Under the pieces are notes generated by a model. It saw nothing but the letters and a program-made list of their open reading frames with translations, searched no databases and had not been told where the DNA came from. A program made the position numbers and the translations under genes. 64,000 bases of DNA from Leuctra nigra (lineage: Eukaryota > Arthropoda > Insecta > Plecoptera > Leuctridae). This document shows, piece after piece, positions 47,351-55,894 of this stretch (position 1 is the stretch's first letter; the number at the start of each line of letters is the position of its first letter). The DNA lies in NCBI GenBank assembly GCA_934045905.1, contig OW203769.1, positions 434,001 to 498,000 of the forward strand, written 5' to 3'.

Positions 47351-49193
47351 CCCATTAAAAAACACTTCGTGTAAAAATAACAGCCAAGTCTCTTCAACTA
47401 AAAAAAAATATGAAATCTAAAAATTCTGCACTGAAAAGTAGTGATATCAAAAAATGAGCCAAGTCAAAACTTTATTTGAAAATCAAAAAATACTTGGCGC
47501 ATCGTGTATATAAAATGCTTGGAAGTATAGGCCAATTATAAAATATACATAAAATATCCATATACATAGTACACCTATAATGCCCTAAAAAAACGATGCG
47601 CCAGGTATTTTTTGATTTTCAAATAAAGTTTTGACTTGGCTCATATTTTGATATCACTACTTTTCAGTGCAGAATTTTAGATTTCATATTTTTTTTTAGT
47701 TGAAGAGACTTGGCTGTTATTTTTACACGAAGTGTTTTTTAATGGGATATCACTACTTTTTTTAGTTTATTCTTACAACTTGTGACAATCGAATGAACAA
47801 TTACTATATCCTTTAAAAAAATCACCCTTTACAATTTGGTTATTTTCATGAAGAATAGCAAAGGTTTCATTCCAATCGGTCAACCAAGTTCCGAGATATG
47901 GCAACATATCCGTTGTCAAAATGGCTGCTGAACTTTCTGCACTGCCACATAGAATTTATAACTATAAATGATGTGTATCATTTTAAGCTTTCTGAATATG
48001 TATTTATTGTATAGGAGAGGATTATAATAATTTATAAATTTGAATGACGTCATTTCCGGTCTCATAAATAGGAACATTCTAGTTTGACTGTTCCTATTCC
48101 ATAGAGATGGCCTTCCGAATCGTTTTGCGCTAGTTTCATACCGATCTGTCAACCAGTTTTCGAGATATGGCGTTTCTTCCGGTTTCAAAATGGCTGCTGA
48201 AATCACTGACTCCTTGAATTATAATTTAAACATGATTACATTTTATTATAAGCTGTCTGAAATAGTATATTTATTGCATCAACGCCAATTTGTTGAGACG
48301 CTTGTATCAACATGTAAATTTGTGAGATTCTTAAAAAGTGTGACGTCATTTCCAGTTTTGGTATGGAAAACTGCAAATATTATTGATGATAATACATAAA
48401 GTTGACCGTCTAAATTGTTTAGCGCTGGTTTCGTTCAAATCTATTTAGCCGTTATTGATATATGATGTCACTTCCGGTTTCAAAATGGCGGCTTCCGGTT
48501 GGTTTTATAACAAGTCAAATGAGATATCAAAAGTACATACGTTACATAAATATCAAAATAATCGGATCAAATTTGTTGCCGAAATGCCAATCGATGTATT
48601 TCAAATTTCATGACGTCATTTCCGGTTTCGTTAACATAAATTTTAGTCTGTTGTATTTATAATCCATATAGTTGACCGTCCGAATCGTTTGGCGCTATTT
48701 TCGTACCAATCAGCTCAGCCGTTGTCGAGATATGATGTCACTTCCGGTTTCAAAATGGCGGCACAAAAAAAGTCAAAGGGGGGAGGGCAAATCAGACGCC
48801 AAAAGTGCACACGTGGTAAAAATGTGAGATCAATCGGGTCAGCCGTTTAGGCTGTGGCCTGTTTACCGGATTTGAATTCCAGGATACTACTACTTCTACT
48901 ACTAAGATTATTATTATTATTATTATGAAAACCGCCCTAAAACACGGTTTTCACGGCCCTCTAGCTCGCAAAGGGCGTAACCTATTGTTCCCAAATTTGG
49001 TATATGTTGTAGGGTGGGCCATTGCTCGAAATTGAGATATTTCCCAACAATGTGAGATTCCCCAATTTTAAGATCCAGTAGGCCGAAAATGCCACTTTGA
49101 TGCCTACAGTAAAAGTGGGTTTGCTCCAGCCTTTATATGAGAGTGTGCGCGCGCCGTACGACTTGGCTGGCGTGGAGCGACCGCTCCACTAGA
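47351..49193 (+). mobile_element. Helentron/HINE-like element 8 (forward), full length, about 1.84 kb
   Basis: It starts CCCATTAAAAAACACTTCGTG (preceded by AAT) with a short-loop foldback block to 47749. Modules lie near 48046, 48341, 48611 and 48734. The CTA/ATT microsatellite at 48889-48925 is uninterrupted and serves as the empty site for element 4. The 3' hairpin and CTAGA end at 49193, followed by T. Confidence 0.8.
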
Positions 49194-49287
49194 TATTTTA
49201 TGAAAACAAAAAAATTGTTTATGAAAAACAATATTGCCTATTGGTATTGGAATCTGTTATTGATAACGTGAAGTGGTGTGAGCTTAC

Positions 49288-49431
49288 CTCTGAGGGCGAG
49301 GGCGAGGGGCCTGGAGAAGATGGGGGGGAGGCCGCCATCTTCTTGGGGGGTGTCGCATCCTCATCACTCTCACTTCCCTGGCCCTGCAATAGCGCAGGCG
49401 CAGGAAGCTTGCTTGGCCGCCTTGGCGCAGC
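49288..49431 (-). CDS. Exon A1, 48 codons, phase 0-0 (minus-strand gene)
   Basis: The acceptor TTGTTTCTTGCAG borders 49431 and the donor AGAG/GTAAGC borders 49288. It encodes APRRPSKLPAPALLQGQGSE, an acidic SESDED patch, then ATPPKKMAASPPSSPG and a Pro-Ser tail. It is a paralogue of the exon at 51452-51580: DEDATPPKKMA versus DDEATPPKKMA, with matching intron sequence on both sides. The acidic patch before PPKK resembles a casein-kinase-2 site beside a basic nuclear signal, an inference only. Confidence 0.7.
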
Positions 49432-50489
49432 CTGCAAGAAACAACACTTTTAGCACAACTTCTAGTGGTCTACATTCTCATTTCATTGTTTGCTTGAAAT
49501 TAAAAAAAAAACATGTTAAAGAACATCATGTAGGATTTGTACTAATAAAATAAACGGTATTCGAAAGAAAAGGATTAATAAAAGTTTAATGGCTTCATCC
49601 CATGAAATCTGTGCTAACTCATCAACTAATTCTAGTAGTTGATCTCTGATTTAATTGACAATAACAAGGATTGATTGTCAAGGAACCTGACAAGCCCATC
49701 CGTTTCTTTCATATTCTGTTTTTACTATGTCAAGTGTAGCTAGGTATGCAAGTTTTTGTGATAAATAAAATGATGTTTTGTGGCACTTTTACATGAAACA
49801 TGGTCTTCGATCCACACCACTTCTTGTTCAGCGGATTGTTTTATTAACGAAAAGCAACCACATAATTTCTCAGAGTCAACATTGCTGCAACTTAAGATCG
49901 TTTTAATACTATAGGAAAATACTCAGAGCAACGCGTTGATGAGCGAGCACAGAAATGTGCAACATTCCCAGCCTAACACGATACACGATACGACACAATA
50001 CGATTTCCTTTGCAACTTTATTTAACTTTTAAAATTACAATAATTACTTCAATCAGAAGATATTAGTTGGCTGAAACTTTGTAGGATTTGAGATATTGTT
50101 GGTAGCAGGACTTAACAAAATTTCATATTGATCGGACACACTAATCGGAAGATATTTTTTATAAATTTTGAACCAATCAGCGGATATCAAAAAATAGAGT
50201 CTGCAACGTCCAGAGATGGTCTAAACAGTGTGCAAAATTTAAGCTCTATCGAAGCTTATAAAGTTGAATTTACCGAATTTACAAATTTTGAATTTACATG
50301 ACCTGAATGCTAGGCAATATTTCAATGCGAGATTTCACAAAATGAAAATGTAAGATTGAACAATGAGTTGAGATCATTTTTCCTTGAGTTTTTAATTTAA
50401 ATACAAAAAAATAATGAGTCTTCGCCCTTCAGAACAACCGACCCTTTTCCAAGTGACAGAATCATGAAGTAGATTGAACGTGATCTTAC
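49432..50489. other. Intron with remnant of the AACGCGTTGATGAGCGAGC repeat family
   Basis: Positions 49920-50290 are a diverged copy of the family seen at 58.4-59.8 and 61.4-62.3 kb (AACGCGTTGATGAGCGAGCA, then ATTGATCGGA...AATCGGAAGAT). The rest is unique. Positions 50431-50480 are homologous to 51927-51980. Confidence 0.6.
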
Positions 50490-50672
50490 CGAGGCAGGCG
50501 GTGGCGACGCTCCTGGGGCCATGATGGGGGAGAACGGCCAATCTGACTCGTCACGAGCCAGCCTGGCCGGCGGGGTGGACGGCGCCGACGAGGATGATGT
50601 GGTGGACGGCGCGTTCTTGGCCCGGCGCTTGGCCCGGCGCTTGGCTTGGCGCTTGGACTTCGGGTTGTGAAT
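50490..50672 (-). CDS. Exon B1, 61 codons, phase 0-0 (minus-strand gene)
   Basis: The acceptor TCGTTTCACAG borders 50672 and the donor CCTCG/GTAAGATC borders 50490. It encodes a strongly basic start (NPKSKRQAKRRAKRRAKN), a Ser/Pro linker, DESDWPFSP and GASPPPAS. It is a paralogue of the exon at 51987-52127. The basic run could be a nuclear localisation signal. Exons A and B occur as an alternating pair duplicated in tandem (B2-A2-B1-A1 in transcription order). Confidence 0.7.
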
Positions 50673-50909
50673 CTGTGAAACGACAACACATCTCAAGCGT
50701 CTCCAACTTGCTGTCAACACGCGACACGAGCAAGCCTGGCAGGCGCGTGCCCACTGTGTCATAAAACAAAAGTCAATATGACGTAATGAAGAAATTAAAA
50801 TCAATCTCCAAATTTTTTATTTGGTCTTTCATTCATAAAGAATGAAAATCTAGAAGGCTAAAATTGTTAATTTGACAATTTTACTAAAAAGTATTACTTC
50901 ATTAATTAA

Positions 50910-51064
50910 GGCCCGGAATAACCAAAGTTAAATTGTGCTGGATAACTAACTTTTGGATTAAATTCAATTGTTTCACTCATTTTGAGGTATCTGATTGGCT
51001 GTGCCGCCAATTTAGTCCAATATTTAGTTAATCCGGCTCAGATTAACTTTGGTTATTCCGGGCC
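50910..51064. mobile_element. MITE, 155 bp, TAA target duplication (PIF/Harbinger-like)
   Basis: The termini GGCCCGGAATAACCAAAGTT are perfectly inverted at the right end and flanked by TAA at 50907-50909 and 51065-51067. It lies in the intron between exons B1 and A2. The homologous A1-side intron lacks it. Confidence 0.8.
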
Positions 51065-51451
51065 TAATTACTCCAAAAGCTGCAGGAATTCAGCTTGGGC
51101 CAATTAATTTTTGGATTTCTCATGGTCGAATTAGTAAGTAGGAGCACAATTGACCCCTACAGTGGGATTTGGTAAATTTACATTTCACTTTTATCAACCA
51201 ACAATGACGTTGCCATGGTTACAATAAAATATTGCATCACTTGACAGGAATACCAACTTTTTCCCGCCAGAATGTCAACTGAATTTAAATTTATATTTAT
51301 CAATTAAAATTTACGTGTAAAAATAGTGTGTTTTATCCAGAAAAATGTTGTATTTTGAAAAACAATATTTTTATTCACATTGAACAAGTGCTGCATATTG
51401 CCTATTGGTATTGTTATCTGTTATTGATAACGTGAAGGGGTGTGAGCTTAC

Positions 51452-51580
51452 CACTGATGGCGAGGGCGAGGGGCTGGGGGAAGATGGCGGGGACGGCGCC
51501 ATCTTCTTTGGTGGCGTCGCTTCGTCGTCGCTCGAGCCCATTGTTGGAGGTGCCGTTCGCTTCAACCCCCGTGGCAAAGC
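51452..51580 (-). CDS. Exon A2, 43 codons, phase 0-0 (minus-strand gene)
   Basis: The acceptor TTGTTTCTTGCAG borders 51580 and the donor AGTG/GTAAGC borders 51452. It encodes ALPRGLKRTAPPTMGSSDDE, then ATPPKKMAPSPPSSPS and a Ser-Pro tail ending in V. It is shorter than A1 by five codons, yet the frame is retained, which argues for selection on reading frame. Its upstream and downstream intron sequences match those of A1 (CCTATTGGTATTG near 49233 and 51400). Confidence 0.7.
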
Positions 51581-51986
51581 CTGCAAGAAACAACACTTTT
51601 AGCACGACTTCAAGTGGTATATATTCTCATTCCATTGTTTGCACAATATAAAAACATTTAATTTTTGTTTAAAAATCTGTATTTACATTTGAAAATGCAG
51701 AACGACCCAAGGGACAACTGTCTTCAAAACCGTGTACTTATAAATGACATAAACCCAATGTGATGTTTTCGATAACATTGCTACGTCATCGCTCATGTTC
51801 TCTGCCTGAATGCTAGGCGAGATTTCAATGCGAGATTTCACAAGGAATTGGAAGAGTGAAACAATGAGAATTGAGATAATTTGCCTCTAGTTTTTAAAAA
51901 TACAAAAAATAAGAGACTTTGCCCTACAGAACAACCGACCCTTTTCCAATTGACAGAATCATGAAGTAGATTGAACGTGATCTTAC

Positions 51987-52127
51987 CGAGGCAGGCGAGG
52001 CCGGTGGGGCGGACGACGGAGTCGAGGGCAGCCGTGCCGTGTTCTCGGCCCGCTTCTCCGCCTGCTTCTTGGCCTGCTTCTTGGCCAGCCGCTTGGCCTC
52101 GAACACCTTCTTGGTCTTCTGGTTGGA
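51987..52127 (-). CDS. Exon B2, 47 codons, phase 0-0 (minus-strand gene)
   Basis: The acceptor TTGTTTCACAG borders 52127 and the donor CCTCG/GTAAGATC borders 51987. It encodes NQKTKKVFEAKRLAKKQAKK, then QAEKRAEN and a Ser/Pro tail ending APPASPAS. The Lys/Ala periodicity suggests a charged single alpha-helix. It is 14 codons shorter than B1 but in frame, and it shares the donor and following intron (ATCACGTTCAATCTACTTCA on the minus strand). Confidence 0.7.
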
Positions 52128-52418
52128 CTGTGAAACAACAACAACACATCAGCTTTCTCTCCAACTTGCTCGGCCTGTACTTGATGTCAACACTAAAACA
52201 CGCGACACTAGCAAGTGTTGGCACATCAACATATTCATTTCATCTACATTTTCAAAGCCCTAGTTGACAATTTTCATGATGTATTTTCAATTAGCTGGAA
52301 ATATATATTACTATTTGATTCTGTAAAATGTTATTTTATTTTCGGTTGAACTTTATATTTGAGGTGTAACCTGTTGTGACCCATGGTACTTGTATTTGCA
52401 ATTTTGTCCGTTTTGTCC

Positions 52419-53251
52419 GTATGGCACGTATGGCCGCCTCAGTGGGAGTGATATTCTGTTTCAAGTGAACTCACCATCGCCTCCTCGTCTGTGTCTGGGC
52501 GGAGTCCGAGACTACGTATGGCACGTATGGCCGTCTCAGTGGGAGTGATATTCTGTTTCAAGTGAACTCACCATCGCCTCCTCGTCTGTGTCTGGGCGGA
52601 GTCCGAGACTACGTATGGCACGTATGGCCGTCTCAGTGAGAGTGATATTCTGTTTCAAGTGAACTCACCATCGCCTTCTCGTCTGTGTCTGGGCGGAGTC
52701 CGAGACTACGTATGGCACGTATGGCCGTCTCAGTGAGAGTGATATTCTGTTTCAAGTGAACTCACCATCGCCTCCTCGTCTGTGTCTGGGCGGAGTCCGA
52801 GACTACGTATGGCACGTATGGCCGTCTCAGTGGGAGTGATATTCTGTTTCAAGTGAACTCACCATCGCCTCCTCGTCTGTGTCTGGGCGGAGTCCGAGAC
52901 TACGTATGGCACGTATGGCCGTCTCAGTGAGAGTGATATTCTGTTTCAAGTGAACTCACCATCGCCTCCTCGTCTGTGTCTGGGCGGAGTCCGAGACTAC
53001 GTATGGCACGTATGGCCGTCTCAGTGGGAGTGATATTCTGTTTCAAGTGAACTCACCATCGCCTCCTCGTCTGTGTCTGGGCGGAGTCCGAGACTACGTA
53101 TGGCACGTATGGCCGTCTCAGTGAGAGTGATATTCTGTTTCAAGTGAACTCACCATCGCCTCCTCGTCGGTGTCGGGCGCGGAGTCTGAGACTACGTATG
53201 GCACGTATGGCCGTCTCAGTGGGAGTGATATTCTGTTTCAAGTGAACTCAC
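52419..53251. repeat. 97-bp tandem array of an exon 3' part plus its splice donor, 8 copies
   Basis: Each unit contains GTATGGCACGTATGGCCGTC, GTGATATTCTGTTTCAAGTG and AACTCACCATCGCCTCCTCG. On the minus strand this is the last 50 or so bases of the exon at 53252-53416, its donor (GATG/GTGAGTTC) and the start of its intron. The copies lack the acceptor and carry a small deletion (CGCCCAGACACAG for CGCGCCCGACACCG) that changes frame. They are therefore not exons but a row of eight extra strong donors downstream of the true one. Confidence 0.85.
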
Positions 53252-53416
53252 CATCGCCTCCTCGTCGGTGTCGGGCGCGGAGTCTGAGACGACGTATGGC
53301 ACGAACTCGGCCATCTCCATCTCCTCTCCCTCGGCCTTGGGCAATGTCCACCACATTGAGACGGGTTGTGGGTTCGGCCGCAGTCCGTACCGATCAGTCG
53401 GTCTCCTGCGCGGCGT
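53252..53416 (-). CDS. Exon, 55 codons, phase 0-0 (minus-strand gene)
   Basis: The acceptor TTTGTTTGCTCAG borders 53416 and the donor GATG/GTGAGTTC borders 53252. It encodes TPRRRPTDRYGLRPNPQPVS, MWWTLPKAEGEEMEMAEF and an acidic end (SDSAPDTDEEAM). This is the least repetitive exon of the group and therefore the best query for homologue searches. Its 3' end was the source of the 97-bp tandem array just downstream. Confidence 0.7.
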
Positions 53417-53603
53417 CTGAGCAAACAAACATCTCGTTATAGCATCACACTGGTTGCTAGGTTGGTAAGTTTACATTTCATTGAAACATGAATCAGAGCT
53501 TTAGTGTGAGAGATGTTAAACCCGAGTGAAAATGTCTGGGTTTTTCCAGCGGGTTGAACCCTGGGAAATGTGACATGGAGTTGATTTCCACAATGTTATG
53601 TAC

Positions 53604-54377
53604 CTTGTGCTTGGGCCACAGGGCCTGCCTGATGGCGTCCACCAGCTGCATGCCCTTGCCCTGGGTCGCGGGGGCGTTGTTTGGCCCACCGGGGGCATTA
53701 CTGGGGCCGGGGGCATTACTGGGGCCGGGGGCATTGCTTGGGCCTGGGGCCATCTGAGCAATGCCAGCGCGCTTCTTCTCCACCTTCTCCTGGGTCGCGG
53801 GGGCGTTGTTTGGCCCACCGGGGGCATTACTGGGGCCGGGGGCATTGCTTGGGCCTGGGGCCATCTGAGCAATGCCAGCGCGCTTCTTCTCCACCTTCTC
53901 CTGGGTCGCGGGGGCGTTGTTTGGCCCACCGGGGGCATTACTGGGGCCGGGGGCATTGCTTGGGCCTGGGGCCATCTGAGCAATGCCAGCGCGCTTCTTC
54001 TCCACCTTCTCCTGGGTCGCGGGGGCGTTGTTTGGCCCACCGGGGGCATTACTGGGGCCGGGGGCATTGCTTGGGCCTGGGGCCATCTGAGCAATGCCAG
54101 CGCGCTTCTTCTCCACCTTCTCCTGGGTCTCGGGGGCGTTGTTTGGCCCACCGGGGGCATTACTGGGGCCGGGGGCATTGCTTGGGCCTGGGGCCATCTG
54201 AGCAATGCCAGCGCGCTTCTTCTCCACCTTCTCCCGGGTCACGGGGGCGTTGTTTGGCCCACCGGGGGCATGACTGGGGCCGGGGGCATTGCTTGGGCCT
54301 AGGGCCATCTGAGCAATGCCGGTCTTCTTTACCATCTTCCTCAAGGCTTCCCGGATCATCCCCTTGCCTTTTGGTTT
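53604..54377 (-). CDS. Large repeat-bearing exon, 258 codons, phase 0-0 (minus-strand gene)
   Basis: The acceptor ATTATCTGTTACAG borders 54377 and the donor CAAG/GTACAT borders 53604. The frame opens KPKGKGMIREALRKMVKKTG, then has five full and one partial 37-residue repeats. Each holds APGPSNAPG motifs, GGPNNAP, then TQEKVEKKRAGIAQM, alternating Pro/Asn-rich linkers with basic helices. It ends KGMQLVDAIRQALWPKHK, which resembles the opening helix. The repeats differ at few positions (ETQ/ATQ/VTR), so expansion is recent. Other open frames on both strands across the repeat are shadows of a 111-bp unit lacking stops. Confidence 0.75.
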
Positions 54378-54401
54378 CTGTAACAGATAATATCAGGTTA
54401 A

Positions 54402-55112
54402 GGGAGGACAATGGTGAAAATCCTAAAATCTACAGTAAGAATGCAATGGCTGTGAAATTTTAAGGGTTTACTAACACAAGAAAAAGGATTTAATTTTAAT
54501 TTTTTTCATTAAAAAAAAATCAAAATTTTGGCTTCTAGACAATTTTTTATTTAAAAAAAGGTGAGTTTCGTTGGTACAGTTTTATTTCCACATTTTTTGT
54601 GATAACAAAATTAAAAAATTATTTGATGGAATATAAAAACATAATTAACAATCTGGTAAGAGGAATTTTTGAAATAATATTTTTTACCTGCACAAAAAAA
54701 TTATCAAAAAAAATAATAAATTATATTAAAGCAACACTATTGGTTACAAATTTATTGTAGAAGAATGAAGTACAATATGGCAAAAAGGCTCTTTCAGTAC
54801 CTTTATAACCCATTCATGGACATACAAAAAAAAAATGAAGACAATCGCACAAGAACTTTTTGAGATAAATTCGCATCATCAGTAAATTTTATATAAATAA
54901 ATATATATATATAATAGCATATATGAAATATTGTACTCCATTAGAAAGCATTGCATTATCACAGTAAAACAATTATATACAGTATCTTACAAGGGAAAAT
55001 ACTACTTAAAAGAGTTAATTTCTATTTTATAAAAGTTATATAGACAAAATTTTGAAATAATTTTTTTTTTGAAAATATAAAATTTTGGTAGAAATTTCAC
55101 CATTGTCCTCCC
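54402..55112. mobile_element. 711-bp TIR element at an exon breakpoint
   Basis: GGGAGGACAATGGTGAAAAT at 54402 and its inverted copy (ATTTCACCATTGTCCTCCC ending 55112) bound an AT-rich, TA-repeat-containing core. TTAA precedes the left end (54398-54401). The homologous intron at 55523-55555 has CAGGTCGTTAACC at that place. The right end has no TTAA and instead abuts coding repeat of the next exon copy. Confidence 0.65.
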
Positions 55113-55523
55113 TGGGGCCATCTGAGCAATACCAGCGCGCTTCTTCTCCACCTTCTCCTGGGTCGCGGGGGCGTTGTTTGGCCCACCGGGGGCATTACTG
55201 GGGCCGGGGGCATTGCTTGGGCCTGGGGCCATCTGAGCAATGCCAGCGCGCTTCTTCTCCACCTTCTCCTGGGTCGCGGGGGCGTTGTTTGGCCCACCGG
55301 GGGCATTACTGGGGCCGGGGGCATTGCTTGGGCCTGGGGCCATCTGAGCAATGCCAGCGCGCTTCTTCTCCACCTTCTCCCGGGTCTCGGGGGCGTTGTT
55401 TGGCCCACCGGGGGCATTACTGGGGCCGGGGGCATTGCTTGGGCCTGGGGCCATCTGAGCAATGCCGGTCTTCTTTACCATCTTCCTCAAGGCTTCCCGG
55501 ATCATCCCCTTGCCTTTTGGTTT
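55101..55523 (-). CDS. Duplicate of the large repeat exon, 3'-truncated by a transposon end
   Basis: The acceptor (CTGTTACAG) and first codons (KPKGKGMIREALRKMVKKTG) are the same as the exon at 53604-54377. Three full 37-residue repeats and the start of a fourth follow, then the sequence passes into the TIR element at 55112. The original 3' border (KGMQLVDAIRQALWPKHK and donor) is missing. The transposon end offers a possible donor, ACAATG/GTGAAAT at 55101, which would keep phase 0. Without it the frame runs to a stop within the element. The first exons of the gene must lie further right, outside what I can identify. Confidence 0.55.
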
Positions 55524-55894
55524 CTGTAACAGATAATATCAGGTCGTTAACCCTTTGCCCGTGTCTCATAATAGTTAAGACTCTGAAGATATATTCCAGT
55601 TCATTTGCACATTCTTGGAAACACAATTTTCTGCGTATACCTTTGTCTTGGGTAAACTCAAGGCAAGGGCGAGTACTTTATTAAAGTTCTTTTACCTTTA
55701 GTATTCAAAAAGCAAGCAATGTGTTACGCGATTACTTTTAAGAAAATATGGAAATTGACAATTGGTAAAATACGGGATAAAATTCACCAAGTATTTTTTT
55801 CCGTTCAGAAATTTGAAATAGAATCCCGAAAACATATGTGGCTGGTGAAGTTTTGTGTTGCACTGAATAATAGATAGTTCAGTTTCTACCTGTA
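55524..55894. other. Intron block duplicated at 62.47-63.2 kb
   Basis: AAGCAAGCAATGTGTTACGC (55710) and GTGTTGCACTGAATAAT (55853) recur at 62478 and 63184. The block is cut by Helentron-like element 9. The 63-kb copy is the empty version. Confidence 0.65.

Noticed and set aside
46988..47365. Minus-strand 125-codon frame as a gene
   Set aside because: It begins inside a Helentron-like terminus and contains transposon-end-like phrases; no splice support.
53598..54463. Plus-strand frames of 234 and 260 codons over the large repeat exon
   Set aside because: Shadow frames of a stop-free 111-bp repeat; plus strand has no matching splice sites, minus strand has both.
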